From Nocardioidaceae bacterium SCSIO 66511 (GTDB lineage Bacteria; Actinomycetota; Actinomycetes; Propionibacteriales; Nocardioidaceae): a stretch of DNA of 64,000 nt. The notes below the pieces were generated by a model that did no database searches, was not told the origin of the DNA, and worked only from the letters and a program-made list of their open reading frames with translations. A program made the position numbers and the translations under genes. The stretch spans positions 4,526,001 to 4,590,000 of the forward strand of contig CP095846.1 in the NCBI GenBank assembly GCA_023100825.1, in the 5' to 3' direction. Below are positions 20,183 to 29,087 of this stretch, piece after piece; the stretch's first letter is position 1; each line of letters opens with the position of its first letter.

Positions 20183-20769
20183 GCGCGGAGCACCAGGTCC
20201 TCGGCGAAGTGCCCGCTCGACTCGGGGGTGTCGACGCGCGGACGCTGCTCGTTGACCTCGATCTCCCAGGCCTCGTCGAGCAGTTCGGCGATCTCGGCCG
20301 GCGTGAAGTAGTCACGCGGGTCCGGGCCGTCCCAGTCGCGATGGTGGTGCTCGTCCATCGTCGACAGGTCGTGGCCGACGTACAGCAGCGTGCCTCCGGG
20401 TGCGACCGCGTCGATCAACCCGCGCGCTGCCTCGGGGTTGGCACGCGGCAGCGGGAAGTACTGCGCCGATACCAGGTCGAAGCTGGTCGGCGGTGGCGCG
20501 CTCTGTGTCAGGTCGCCGTGCTTCCAGGCGATCGCGTTGTCGTACGAGCGCGCGGCTGCGCGGTCGAGCGCGACCTTCGAGATGTCGACCGCCGTGACCT
20601 GCCAACCGCGTTCGGCCAGCCACACCGCGTCGCCGCCCTCACCGCATCCGACGTCGAGTGCCTGGCCGGGCTCCAGCTCGGCGGCCTCGACAGTCAGCGC
20701 ACCGTTGGGCCGCCCGCTCCAGATCGACTCGCGCTCTTCGTACCTTGCGTCCCACGACTGCTCGTCCAT
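20167..20769 (-). CDS. Class I SAM-dependent methyltransferase
   Basis: A 200-residue enzyme with motif I LDVGCGEGGDAVWLA (near residue 38), the acidic post-I residue in VTAVDIS, and a central GDLTQS region. The N-terminus (WDARYEERESIWSGRPN) is typical of tellurite-resistance/TehB-like and thiopurine methyltransferase-like actinobacterial proteins. The substrate is unknown. ATG 20769 was chosen over an upstream start because the family begins here. Confidence 0.88.
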   Translation of the reverse strand: MDEQSWDARYEERESIWSGRPNGALTVEAAELEPGQALDVGCGEGGDAVWLAERGWQVTAVDISKVALDRAAARSYDNAIAWKHGDLTQSAPPPTSFDLVSAQYFPLPRANPEAARGLIDAVAPGGTLLYVGHDLSTMDEHHHRDWDGPDPRDYFTPAEIAELLDEAWEIEVNEQRPRVDTPESSGHFAEDLVLRARRLR

Positions 20770-20814
20770 GTGACCCAGTGTGCCCGACCGGATCACCAGA
20801 TCGAGCCGATGCGC

Positions 20815-21210
20815 TCAGCGCTCGAGAATGCCACGGAGCGTCGCCAGGTCCGCCTCGACGGCCGCGACGTCGGAGGCGAACTGCTCGGCCGTCATGTCCT
20901 CGCGTCGGTGAATCGTGAAGATCACCTCTGCTCCGCCCTCAGCCGGCACTACACGGACCGGGTTATGGACGATTGCGCCGTCCGGCATGACCACGTCGTG
21001 GTCCAACACGCGATGCTCGTTTCGGGGCACGAAACGTACTTCGACAACGCCGAACGGCGCGTCGGCGATCCAGCGTCCGGCGTCTTCGCGGATACCGTCG
21101 GCCAAGCCCGCCGCCCACTCCGGCAGCTTGGCCGGGTCCGACGCGTAGGCGTAGACGTCATCAGGGTCGGCGGCGATGAACGTGCTCACATGTCTTGACT
21201 CGAAGCTCAT
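20815..21210 (-). CDS. SRPBCC-fold protein
   Basis: A 131-residue polyketide-cyclase/START-like protein: STFIAADPDDVYAYASDPAKLPEWAAG at the N-terminus (read in parts) and a C-terminal helix ASDVAAVEADLATLRGILE. It is separated by 45 bp from the methyltransferase on the same strand. ATG 21210 fits the fold start. The function is unknown. Confidence 0.85.
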   Translation of the reverse strand: MSFESRHVSTFIAADPDDVYAYASDPAKLPEWAAGLADGIREDAGRWIADAPFGVVEVRFVPRNEHRVLDHDVVMPDGAIVHNPVRVVPAEGGAEVIFTIHRREDMTAEQFASDVAAVEADLATLRGILER

Positions 21211-21393
21211 GCGTACAGCGTTGCAGTGCTCGTCGATGCCGTCTTGAACGTATCGGCCGCATGTCCGTACGGCTCGCGCCCCGACTCCTGCACACCGATG
21301 AGTCCGGCCGTCCGACACCGTCAACCCTGTACGCAACGCGCCAGGAGCGAATGCGCTGGACTGGGGCGGGACTCGTGACCGAGGGGTTTGACC

Positions 21394-21753
21394 GTGGCTT
21401 CGATGGAGGATGTACGCCCACTGGGCGAGGAGTTGGAGCGTTCGTACGAGGTCTACGTGCGCGGCCGGCTGAAGTTCCGCGTCAAACAGATCGTCTACGT
21501 GGCGTTCTCGCTCGACGAGACCGTGATGGAGTTCGCGTTTCCCAAGGAGGAGCGGGCCGCACTCGTCGCCAGCGAGCCGCACAAGTTCCAGTTGCCCGCG
21601 GAGTCGGACCTGAGATTCAACTGGATTGCCTCCGATCTCTCGGCGCTGGACCCGGCCGAGGCGCGCGAGTTCGTCGTCGACGCGTGGCGCATGGTCGTGC
21701 CGAAGAAGGTCTCACGAGCGTACGACCTGACTCACCCCAACGGCCCCGGCTGA
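21394..21753 (+). CDS. MmcQ/YjbR-like protein
   Basis: A 119-residue protein with the MmcQ/YjbR pattern: VYVAFSLDETVMEFAFPKEER, HKFQLPAESDLRFNWIAS and a C-terminal AWRMVVPKKV. GTG 21394 follows GAGGGG by 7 nt; TTG 21388 and ATG 21403 are alternatives. Its 3' end overlaps the convergent MarR gene by 42 bp. Confidence 0.78.
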   Translation: MASMEDVRPLGEELERSYEVYVRGRLKFRVKQIVYVAFSLDETVMEFAFPKEERAALVASEPHKFQLPAESDLRFNWIASDLSALDPAEAREFVVDAWRMVVPKKVSRAYDLTHPNGPG

Positions 21754-22179
21754 GGAATCGGTCTCGTCGGACGCCGGCGTGGCGGCTGAGTCCAGGATCG
21801 AACGCGCCCGTGCGGTGACGAGATTCAGGACTCGCTCGGTCGCGGCGACCTCATCGCTGGGCAGGTCACTCCAGATCGGTGCCGTCAGGTCCTTGATGTG
21901 CGCGCCGAGTCGGGCCAGCGTCTCGGCCCCGGCAGTCGATACCCGCTCCCCCGCCAGCAATCCGCGCTCGCTGAGCGACTCCACCAGGGCGGGAGCGTCG
22001 GTGAAGTGCGCGCGCTGCGCGACGACCGTCGCGAGCGGGGCGTCTCCGTCGTGCTGAGCGGCGATGCGCAACGTCACCCATTGGGGTTCCGTGAGGCCGG
22101 TGTCGGCCAACACGCCGCGCAGGATCGCGTTGAGGCTCTTCTCCGTCTCGCCGATGAGCTGGGGCCCGAAGCCGAGCAT
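21712..22179 (-). CDS. MarR-like transcriptional regulator (divergent pair, left)
   Basis: A 155-residue winged-helix protein: N-terminal dimerisation helix, EPQWVTLRIAAQ, DAPALVESLSERGLLAG as the recognition region, and a C-terminal helix. ATG 22179 has an AGGAGG ribosome-binding site. It is divergent from a second MarR gene and the shared 72 bp hold a large perfect inverted repeat (22195-22238). Confidence 0.82.
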   Translation of the reverse strand: MLGFGPQLIGETEKSLNAILRGVLADTGLTEPQWVTLRIAAQHDGDAPLATVVAQRAHFTDAPALVESLSERGLLAGERVSTAGAETLARLGAHIKDLTAPIWSDLPSDEVAATERVLNLVTARARSILDSAATPASDETDSSAGAVGVSQVVRS

Positions 22180-22194
22180 GGCATCCTCCTAGAT

Positions 22195-22238
22195 TTGATG
22201 GGTGACCCAACGATATCAATGGTTGGGTCACCCATCAA
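22195..22238. promoter_or_regulatory. Shared operator of two divergent MarR genes
   Basis: Perfect 17-bp arms, TTGATGGGTGACCCAAC (22195-22211) and its complement (22222-22238), with a 10-bp centre. Each arm contains its own palindrome TGGGT-N-ACCCA, so this looks like two regulator sites facing each other. The right arm abuts the -10 TATGAT (22239-22244) of the rightward gene; the left arm lies in the leader of the leftward gene. Confidence 0.75.
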
Positions 22239-22251
22239 TATGATGTGCGAC

Positions 22252-22692
22252 ATGGCACTCGATCGCGTCGCAGGACTTCCGACCTGGCTGCTCAGCCGAG
22301 CCAACGCCCGCTCCCAAACGATCTTGGGAGACGCCTTTGCGGAGGCGGGCGTACGCGGCTATCACTACCGGCTACTGGCCGCACTCGCCCAGTACGGCGC
22401 CTTGAGCCAGGCCGAATTGGGTCGGCGTACCGGGATCGACCGTAAAGACGTCGCGATCGCAGTCGCCGAACTCGATTCCGACCAGCTCATCGCCCGTACG
22501 CCCGACCCCGACGACGCACGCCGCAAGGTCGTCTCACTCACTGCCGCCGGCTCGCGCTGCCTTCGCAAGCTCGATGGGGTACTCGGCCGCGTACAGTCCG
22601 ACGTTCTTTCACCGCTCACTGTCGGCGAGCAGACCACTTTGACCCGCCTACTCACGAAGCTCGTGAACAACGCCGACGAGGCACACAACTGA
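22252..22692 (+). CDS. MarR-family transcriptional regulator (divergent pair, right)
   Basis: A 146-residue canonical MarR protein: GYHYRLLAALAQYGALSQAELGRR, IDRKDVAIAVAELDSDQLI (recognition helix), and the wing RTPDPDDARRKVVSLT. ATG 22252 was chosen because TATGAT lies exactly 7 nt upstream; ATG 22240 and 22243 are in frame but too close to that hexamer. It is probably expressed from a leaderless mRNA repressed at the shared operator. Confidence 0.88.
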   Translation: MALDRVAGLPTWLLSRANARSQTILGDAFAEAGVRGYHYRLLAALAQYGALSQAELGRRTGIDRKDVAIAVAELDSDQLIARTPDPDDARRKVVSLTAAGSRCLRKLDGVLGRVQSDVLSPLTVGEQTTLTRLLTKLVNNADEAHN

Positions 22693-22734
22693 CCGACCGA
22701 GCCGGATTACCAGGCTCGAATGTCCCGACCACGC

Positions 22735-23445
22735 CTACCGCACGTCGGGCCACCCGAGGGCGTCCACCGAGCTGCCCGTGGAAAAGACTCGACCGTTGTC
22801 CATCACGACGAGCTGGTCGGCGACGCAGGTGGCGGCAAGGATGGCGACGTCGTTCGTCACCGCGAGCACTGCGGCGCCGGCATCGGCGTACTCGCGCAGG
22901 GTTTCCCAGACGGCGTACTTGAGCTCGAAGTCGAGGGCGGCAGAAGGCTCGTCGACGAGCAGGACGGCGGGAGCAGTGAGCAAGGCCGCGGCTAGTGCGG
23001 CGCGCTTGGCCTCACCAGCCGACACCTGGTGTGGATACAAGTCCAGTTTTCCCGCGGGGTACCGCGCCGCACCACAGGCACGCTCGACACTCCATCGGCC
23101 GTGCGTCCGCTCGAGCCCCCGCAGCTGCTCGCCGATGGTGTCCGCCGGATCGAACGCAGTGACTGCCTCCTGAGGAACGCAGCCGAGGGTGGCACTGCGT
23201 AATTCCTGCCACTTGGACTCGGTTTCGATAGCCGAGCCGTTGACCCGAGCTTGACCGGAAACTGTCGCGCTTGCCGGCAACAGGCCGCTGAGCGCGGCAA
23301 CGACGATGGATTTTCCGGACCCCGGCCCGCCCAAGAGTGCAGTGAGCTGACCGTCTGGCACGACGACATCCACCGAGTCAACGACCGTCTCGCTCCACCG
23401 GCCAGTGTCGATATGAACCGTGAGGTCGAGCAGTTCCGCGCCCAT
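22735..23445 (-). CDS. Orphan ABC ATPase (Opp/Dpp-like) with altered signature and switch residues
   Basis: A 236-residue nucleotide-binding domain. Walker A (GGPGSGKS) and Walker B (VLLVDEPSAALD) are intact, but the signature reads VSAGEAKR instead of LSGGQxxR, and the switch position reads VTND instead of a His. The Q-loop is CVPQEAV. No permease or binding protein is nearby. TAGGCT lies 8 nt before the ATG. It may serve a transporter elsewhere, have a non-transport role, or be decaying. Confidence 0.8.
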   Translation of the reverse strand: MGAELLDLTVHIDTGRWSETVVDSVDVVVPDGQLTALLGGPGSGKSIVVAALSGLLPASATVSGQARVNGSAIETESKWQELRSATLGCVPQEAVTAFDPADTIGEQLRGLERTHGRWSVERACGAARYPAGKLDLYPHQVSAGEAKRAALAAALLTAPAVLLVDEPSAALDFELKYAVWETLREYADAGAAVLAVTNDVAILAATCVADQLVVMDNGRVFSTGSSVDALGWPDVR

Positions 23446-23487
23446 GCTCAGGGAGCCTAATCGGCTCCGCTTGCGACCTTGGCCCGG

Positions 23488-24888
23488 TCAGAAGCCCTGG
23501 GTCATGTCGACGAAGCAGGAGTAGTGGCCCTGGAACGCGACGGTGACGTCCCGGATGGGGCCGGCGCGGTGCTTGGCGACGATGAAGTCGGCCTCGCCGG
23601 CGCGCTCGTGCTCCTTCTCGTACATATCGGGGCGGTGGAGCAGGAGGACCATATCGGCGTCCTGCTCGATCGAGCCGGACTCGCGTAGGTCGGAGAGCAT
23701 CGGGCGTTTCTCCGTACGCTGCTCCGGGCCACGGTTGAGCTGGCTGATCGCGACGATCGGCACCTCGAGCTCCTTGGCGAGGAGCTTGATCTGCCGGGAG
23801 AACTCGGAGACCTCGATCTGACGCGACTCGACGCGCTTGCCCGAGGTCATCAGCTGCAGATAGTCGATCACGATCAGCTTGAGATCGTGGCGCTGCTTGA
23901 GCCGCCGCGCCTTCGCCCGGATCTCCATCATCGTCATATTCGGCGAGTCGTCGATGAACAGCGGCGCCTCGGACACCTCGCCCATCTTGCGGGCCAGCTT
24001 GCCCCAGGCGACGTCATTCATCTTGCCGGTGCGCATCTCATGCAGCGACACTCGTGCCTCGGCCGAGAGCAGTCGCATGGTGATCTCGATGCGGCTCATC
24101 TCCAGGCTGAAGATGGCGCTTGTCATGCCGTTCTTGATCGATGCCGCACGGCAGAAGTCGAGACCGAGCGTCGACTTACCCGCACCGGGGCGAGCGGCGA
24201 CGACGATCATCTGGCCGGGGTGCAGACCGTTCGTCAGATCGTCGAGATCGACGAAACCGGTGGGTACGCCGCCCATCGAACCGTCGCGGCTGGCGATCGC
24301 ATCGATCTCATCGATCGTGGCATCCATGATCGCCGAAAGCGGTGCGTAATCCTCGCTCGTACGCTGCTCGGTGACCTGGTAGATCTCGGCCTGCGCACGG
24401 TCGACGATGTCGTCGACATCGCCCTGGCCGGCGTACCCCATCTGCGCGACCTTGGTGCCCGCACCGATCAGGCGGCGCAACACCGCCTTCTCGCGCACGA
24501 TGCTCGCGTAGTAGCTGGCGTTCGCTGCGATCGGCACGCCGGCGACCAGGGTGTGCAGGTACGGCGCGCCGCCGACCTTGCCCAGCTCGCCCTGGCGCTG
24601 CAGCTCGGCAGAAATGGTGACCGCGTCGGCGGGCTCGCCGCGACTGTAGAGGTCGATGACCGCGTCGAAGATGACCTCATGCGCGGGCCGATAGAAGTCG
24701 ATGCCGCGGATCGTCTCGACGCAGTCGGCGATCGCATCCTTGCTCAGCAGCATCGCGCCGAGCACGCTCTGCTCGGCGTTGTTGTCTTGCGGCGGTGTGC
24801 GGTCCAGCTGTGACCCGTAGCCGGCGTCGTAATCGTCGGGCGGCTCCGACAATGCCGCCTCACGACCATGGAACTCCGTCACGCTCAC
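23488..24888 (-). CDS. dnaB: Replicative DNA helicase DnaB
   Basis: A 466-residue hexameric helicase. The N-terminal DnaG-interaction domain starts at PPQDNNAEQSVLGAMLLS; the RecA-like domain has Walker A AARPGAGKST (near residue 225), FSLEMS, Walker B LKLIVIDYLQLM and a conserved C-terminal KHRAGPIRDV. No intein is present. GTG 24888 has a GGAGGGTGG ribosome-binding site. In related genomes dnaB follows rplI closely; here 20 kb intervene. Confidence 0.97.
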   Translation of the reverse strand: MSVTEFHGREAALSEPPDDYDAGYGSQLDRTPPQDNNAEQSVLGAMLLSKDAIADCVETIRGIDFYRPAHEVIFDAVIDLYSRGEPADAVTISAELQRQGELGKVGGAPYLHTLVAGVPIAANASYYASIVREKAVLRRLIGAGTKVAQMGYAGQGDVDDIVDRAQAEIYQVTEQRTSEDYAPLSAIMDATIDEIDAIASRDGSMGGVPTGFVDLDDLTNGLHPGQMIVVAARPGAGKSTLGLDFCRAASIKNGMTSAIFSLEMSRIEITMRLLSAEARVSLHEMRTGKMNDVAWGKLARKMGEVSEAPLFIDDSPNMTMMEIRAKARRLKQRHDLKLIVIDYLQLMTSGKRVESRQIEVSEFSRQIKLLAKELEVPIVAISQLNRGPEQRTEKRPMLSDLRESGSIEQDADMVLLLHRPDMYEKEHERAGEADFIVAKHRAGPIRDVTVAFQGHYSCFVDMTQGF

Positions 24889-25397
24889 CCGAGAACCACC
24901 CTCCGACGTCTGTCTCGACCCTGCTCCGACCGCCCGCGCGACGGCCGTGTTCGACTGATTCGAACACTACGCAAAGGCACCGACAGGGCCTGCTCCACCA
25001 CGCCGTTGACGTCCCCGTCGGATGCCGCTTTCCGGTAACCGCCCGGCAACAATAGGGACCTGGGGAGCCGACCGCCTAGTCGAACGTCCACAGGTCTTGT
25101 GGACAACCGTGGACAACCGGTGGGAAACGCCGGGAACGCATGTGCACAGGTTGTTCATATCCTTGTGGAGAAGCGTCGTACGTTTGTCGCAAAGTGCGTT
25201 CTGACCTGCACAGACGTAATGCACCTTATGTGGAATGAGGATTCTCCCGCGCGTTTCGCGCGAGCCGTTCAGCGCATGTGAATATGTCGACAAAATCGGC
25301 CCCGGGATCGGCGATTCCCACGGGATCTCGGTCTACCTGTGGATGAAGGTGTCGACCGGCGGAACGTCCGTCGCGTCGCCGGCCGGACACCGGACGG
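24889..25397. other. Gene-free region upstream of dnaB with DnaA-box-like sites
   Basis: No credible gene lies in these 509 bp. TGTGGACAA (25098-25106) is a perfect reverse-strand copy of the high-GC DnaA box TTGTCCACA. One-mismatch copies are CGTGGACAA (25108-25116), TGTGGAGAA (25164-25172) and TGTGGATGA (25338-25346, against TGTGGATAA); a two-mismatch copy is ACGTCCACA (25084-25092). CGCGCG-TTT-CGCGCG (25248-25262) is a small hairpin. Likely roles are DnaA control of dnaB or an auxiliary replication-related locus. Confidence 0.55.
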
Positions 25398-25910
25398 TCA
25401 CTTACCGCGGTGCGTGTCGCGGTACGCCCGCCAGCGTTCGAGGAACGCTTCCTGGTCGGCCTGCATGAACTCGAAGAAGAGCGCTCCATCGGCCAGCCGA
25501 TGCGCGCCAGGACGCTGCGGGCCCAGCGTATCGACCGCCGCCCTGAATGCGTCTGCCCACCGTCCCAAGATCGGATTTCGCTGTGCCAGCATGCCACCGA
25601 ACACGTCGTCGTCGAACACGCGGTAGTGATCGCGCCGGTCGCCCGGCACCCGTTGCTTCGCGAGCAGGCCGGCCTGGACCAGGTAGCGCACGGCACCGGA
25701 GACCGCCGCCGGGCTCACGCCTAGTCCGGACGAGAGCTCACCGGCCGTATACCTCTCGGCGTCGTCGGCGAGCACGTACGCGAAGATCCGCGCCGCCATC
25801 CGCGGGATACCGGACTCGGCCATCACCATCGCGAGATGCTCGACGACTTCCAGGAATCGTTGGTGCTCCTCTGCGGTACGCGCGGTCGCGTTCGTTGATT
25901 CGCCGGCCAC
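25398..25910 (-). CDS. GbsR/MarR-family transcriptional regulator
   Basis: A 170-residue GbsR-type winged-helix protein: VEHLAMVMAESGIPRMAARIFAYVL, YTAGELSSGLGVSPAAVSGAVRYL (recognition helix) and VPGDRRDHYRV wing, then an all-helical C-terminal part. GTG 25910 follows GGAGGGAG; GTG 25925 is an alternative. It is divergent from an ABC exporter and almost certainly controls it, with a perfect palindrome between them. A -10 TATGAT lies on the minus strand at 25953-25948. Confidence 0.88.
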   Translation of the reverse strand: MAGESTNATARTAEEHQRFLEVVEHLAMVMAESGIPRMAARIFAYVLADDAERYTAGELSSGLGVSPAAVSGAVRYLVQAGLLAKQRVPGDRRDHYRVFDDDVFGGMLAQRNPILGRWADAFRAAVDTLGPQRPGAHRLADGALFFEFMQADQEAFLERWRAYRDTHRGK

Positions 25911-25965
25911 CAGCTCTCCCTCCACCAGTTCGGCTCATGCGATTCGGATCATACACTTTAGTTAG

Positions 25966-25994
25966 TTCACACATGTGTGAAATTTGTGTACCGT
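25966..25994 (+). promoter_or_regulatory. Exporter promoter with GbsR-type palindromic operator
   Basis: TTCACACATGTGTGAA (25966-25981) is a perfect 16-bp palindrome. Its first six bases form a near-consensus -35 (TTCACA), followed by a 17-nt spacer, -10 TACCGT (25989-25994), 6 nt and the ATG at 26001. Repressor binding would block the -35 directly. Confidence 0.7.
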
Positions 25995-26000
25995 CCTCGT

Positions 26001-26912
26001 ATGACACTCGCAATCGACATCGCCGGACTGGTCAAGACCTTCGGCGCAACGCGGGCCCTCGATGAGCTCGACCTACAGGTCGAGACCGGCGAGGTGCACG
26101 GCTTCCTCGGCCCGAATGGTGCGGGCAAGTCGACGACGATCCGCGTACTCCTCGGCCTCCTGCGCGCGAACGCCGGGCAGGTCAGGCTGCTCGACGCGGA
26201 CCCCTGGCACGATGCGGCCGAGCTACACCGGCAACTCGCGTACGTGCCCGGTGACGTGAACCTCTGGCCCAACCTGTCCGGCGGAGAAGTGATCGACCTA
26301 CTGGGCCGACTCCGCGGAGGTCTCGACGAAAAGCGTCGCGCCGACCTCCTCGACCGCTTCGAGCTCGACCCGAAGAAGAAGGGGCGTACGTACTCGAAGG
26401 GCAACCGACAGAAGGTCGCCCTCGTCGCGGCGCTGTCCTCAGACGTCGAGCTGCTGATCCTGGACGAACCCACCTCCGGGCTCGACCCCCTGATGGAGTC
26501 GGTGTTCCAGGAATGCATCGACGAGGTCAAGAACGACGGCCGCACCGTGCTGCTGTCCAGCCACATCCTCGCCGAGGTCGAGGCGCTGTGCGATCGCGTC
26601 AGTATCATCCGCGCCGGTCGTACGGTCGAAACCGGCACCCTCGCCGACATGCGTCATCTGACACGTACGTCGATCGCCGCGGAGACTGCCCGTGCGCCGC
26701 ATGGCATCGCAGACCTACGGGGTGTCCATGACGCAGTAGTGGAAGGCAATCGGGCGCATTTCGAGGTCGAGACCGCAGAGCTCGACGCCGCGATCAAACA
26801 CCTCGGCGAGTTCGAGATCCGCTCCCTGACCAGTCAGCCGCCGACGCTCGAGGAGCTGTTCCTTCGCCACTACGGCGATGAGGTCGAGTCCGAGCCCGAG
26901 GCCGTCAAATGA
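26001..26912 (+). CDS. ABC exporter ATPase (antibiotic-exporter type)
   Basis: A 303-residue ATPase: Walker [19 protein letters not shown]-loop [10 protein letters not shown], signature region [12 protein letters not shown] (LSGGQ replaced, as common in this subfamily), Walker [13 protein letters not shown] and switch His in [12 protein letters not shown] 26001 was chosen because the hexamer TACCGT is 6 nt upstream. The stop overlaps the permease start. This is the ATPase half of a TetAB/polyketide-antibiotic exporter. Confidence 0.92.
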   Translation: MTLAIDIAGLVKTFGATRALDELDLQVETGEVHGFLGPNGAGKSTTIRVLLGLLRANAGQVRLLDADPWHDAAELHRQLAYVPGDVNLWPNLSGGEVIDLLGRLRGGLDEKRRADLLDRFELDPKKKGRTYSKGNRQKVALVAALSSDVELLILDEPTSGLDPLMESVFQECIDEVKNDGRTVLLSSHILAEVEALCDRVSIIRAGRTVETGTLADMRHLTRTSIAAETARAPHGIADLRGVHDAVVEGNRAHFEVETAELDAAIKHLGEFEIRSLTSQPPTLEELFLRHYGDEVESEPEAVK

Positions 26913-28534
26913 GCACGCTCACCGACTCGTCTCCGCGTACGAAGACCGCGCACAACAACTTCGCCGGCCTGGGGACCTTCCTCCGGTTCTACCTCCGCCG
27001 CGACCGCATCTCGTACGTCGTCTGGGTCATCGGGCTCTACATCCTGTACGTCTCGCAGGCGGCGAGCACCGACGGCTTGTACAAGACGCAGGCGGAGTTC
27101 GACAAAGCCGCGGACACCATGGGTGGCAACCCGGCGTTCGTCGCGATGCTCGGACCACCACATGCGCTAGACACCCTCGGCGGCAACCTCGCGTGGCAGA
27201 TCAGCGCAACCGGCGCGATCGCGGTCGGGCTGATGAGCATGTTCCTCGTCGGGCGGCACACCCGCGCCGAAGAGGAGAGCGGCCGAGACGAGCTCGTACG
27301 CTCCGGCGTCGTCGGGCGACACACACCGTTCGCCGCCACCACGATCGCCGTATCGGCGGTCAACCTCGTCGTCGGCATCGTCATCTCGTTGGGCCTCGTG
27401 GCCTACGGTCTGCCGACGGCAGGTTCGTGGGCGCTCGGGCTGGGCACGGCCCTCACCGGCATCGTCTTCACGGCCGTTTCGCTGCTGGCGGCTCAGCTCA
27501 CGGAGAGCACGCGGGCGATGTACGGAATCGTCGGCGCGGTCATCGCCGTCTCGTACGTCGTGCGGGGCGTTGGTGACGTCGGTGACGGAACCCTCTCCTG
27601 GCTGTCCCCCATCGGTTGGATGCAGGCCGTCCGGCCGTACGCCGACGAGCGCTGGTGGCCAATGCTCCTGTCGCTCGGTGCAGCGATCGTACTCATCGTG
27701 ATCGCACTGCGCCTCATGGCGCGTCGCGACGTCGGGTCCGGCATCCTGCCGCCGCGACCTGGGCCGGCGCGAGCCGGTGCGGGGCTCCGCAGCGCACTCG
27801 GCCTGGCCTGGCGGCTGCAGCGAGGGCCACTGATCGGCTGGGCGATCGGCGTCTTCCTCATCGGCATCGCATACGGCTCGATCGGCACTGACGTCAAAGA
27901 CATCATGGGTGGCGGCACCGCCGCCGAAGCCGTCGCCCAGGCGGGCGGCGATCTCACCGACTCGTTCTACGCGACGACCGCCTTGATGATGGCGATCTTC
28001 GCATCGGCGTACGCGATCCAGGGCGGACTGCGGGCGCGCAGCGAAGAGCTCGCCGGACGTGCAGAGCCCTTGCTGGCAACGAACCTCGACCGTACGCGCT
28101 GGCTTTGGGGTCACACCGTGATCGTGCTCGCCGGCTCGCTCGTCATCGTCGGTCTCGGTGGCTTCGGCACCGGGCTGATGTACGGCGTGATGTCCGACGA
28201 CATGTCACAGTTGCCTCGTCTGTTCGGCGCGTCGCTCTGCCACGTACCTGCGACGTGGGTGCTCGCCGGCGTCACCGTCGCGCTCACCGGGCTCGTGCCT
28301 CGGTTCGCGATGGCGGCATGGGCAGCTCTCGGCTTCTGCTTCATCGTGCTGATGTTCGGCGAGATCCTGAACCTTCCGAGCTGGCTCACCGACATATCGC
28401 CCTTCCAGCACAGCCCGATGGTGCCGGTCGCCGACTTCGACATCGTCCCGCTGGCCATACTCACGGCGGTCGCTGCGGTTCTGCTGGCGGCCGGCACGTA
28501 CGGGCTGCGTAGGCGCGACCTCGAGACCACCTGA
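26909..28534 (+). CDS. ABC exporter permease (polyketide-antibiotic exporter type, 12 TM)
   Basis: A 541-residue membrane protein with two repeats of about six transmembrane segments, characteristic of the large permeases annotated as exporters of polyketide antibiotics. A cytoplasmic hinge near residues 270-300 ([18 protein letters not shown], in part) separates the halves. It is coupled to the ATPase by an ATGA overlap and controlled by the upstream GbsR regulator. Drug efflux is inferred from the family. Confidence 0.9.
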   Translation: MSTLTDSSPRTKTAHNNFAGLGTFLRFYLRRDRISYVVWVIGLYILYVSQAASTDGLYKTQAEFDKAADTMGGNPAFVAMLGPPHALDTLGGNLAWQISATGAIAVGLMSMFLVGRHTRAEEESGRDELVRSGVVGRHTPFAATTIAVSAVNLVVGIVISLGLVAYGLPTAGSWALGLGTALTGIVFTAVSLLAAQLTESTRAMYGIVGAVIAVSYVVRGVGDVGDGTLSWLSPIGWMQAVRPYADERWWPMLLSLGAAIVLIVIALRLMARRDVGSGILPPRPGPARAGAGLRSALGLAWRLQRGPLIGWAIGVFLIGIAYGSIGTDVKDIMGGGTAAEAVAQAGGDLTDSFYATTALMMAIFASAYAIQGGLRARSEELAGRAEPLLATNLDRTRWLWGHTVIVLAGSLVIVGLGGFGTGLMYGVMSDDMSQLPRLFGASLCHVPATWVLAGVTVALTGLVPRFAMAAWAALGFCFIVLMFGEILNLPSWLTDISPFQHSPMVPVADFDIVPLAILTAVAAVLLAAGTYGLRRRDLETT

Positions 28535-28542
28535 CCGCGGGT

Positions 28543-28581
28543 CCGGTACGCCGCTTCCGCGGGGGTGGTGCGGCGTACCGG
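28543..28581 (+). terminator. Hairpin after the exporter operon
   Basis: CCGGTACGCCGC (28543-28554) and GCGGCGTACCGG (28570-28581) are perfect 12-bp arms with a 15-nt loop, 9 bp after the permease stop. No T-run follows. Confidence 0.6.
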
Positions 28582-28695
28582 GCCGGCGATCAGGCGAACA
28601 CTGCCGCATGCTCTGCGCCCTATTCGCGTACGACCGTGGTCGCCGCCTGACCTGAACATTGGTTGAGTTCAAGCGCGCCGTGACACAATCGCCGC

Positions 28696-29043
28696 ATGTC
28701 CGAGGAGCCCGCTGGTGTCGCCGCCACGCCCACGCCTCCGTACACGGCGGTGATCTTCACCTCGACGCGTACCGACGGCGACAACGGCTACGCGGCAATG
28801 TCCGCGCGCATGAACGAACTCGCCGCGCAGCAACCGGGATACCTAGGAGTAGAAGCCGCGCGTGAGGACGTAGGCATCACCGTCTCGTACTGGCGGGATG
28901 AGGATTCCGCGCGCAATTGGAAAGCCGTCGCCGCGCACTTGGTGGCACAGCGGCGCGGCCGGGAAGTCTGGTACCGCGACTACCGGGTACGTGTCGCCAC
29001 CGTCCACCGTGACTACGGCCCGGCAGATTCGGAGTTCGCCTGA
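28696..29043 (+). CDS. Antibiotic-biosynthesis-monooxygenase (ABM) fold protein
   Basis: A 115-residue dimeric alpha-beta-barrel protein: YTAVIFTSTRTDGDNGY, QQPGYLGVEAAR, ITVSYWRDEDSARNWK and WYRDYRVRVATVHRDY. ABM-fold proteins include haem-degrading, quinol-oxidising and detoxifying enzymes; nothing here picks one. CACAAT (28684-28689) is 6 nt before the ATG, suggesting a leaderless mRNA. Confidence 0.85.
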   Translation: MSEEPAGVAATPTPPYTAVIFTSTRTDGDNGYAAMSARMNELAAQQPGYLGVEAAREDVGITVSYWRDEDSARNWKAVAAHLVAQRRGREVWYRDYRVRVATVHRDYGPADSEFA

Positions 29044-29087
29044 CGGGTGATGCCGCCCACCGCACAGTCCTCGCGTAGCGTTGACCG

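Noticed and set aside
20209-21198. 329-codon plus-strand frame across the methyltransferase and SRPBCC genes
   Set aside because: It crosses two well-supported minus-strand genes and has no recognisable domain.
25084-25346. Chromosomal replication origin
   Set aside because: Only one perfect DnaA box and no dnaA, dnaN, rpmH or strong AT-rich unwinding region beside it; kept only as a DnaA-box-like cluster.
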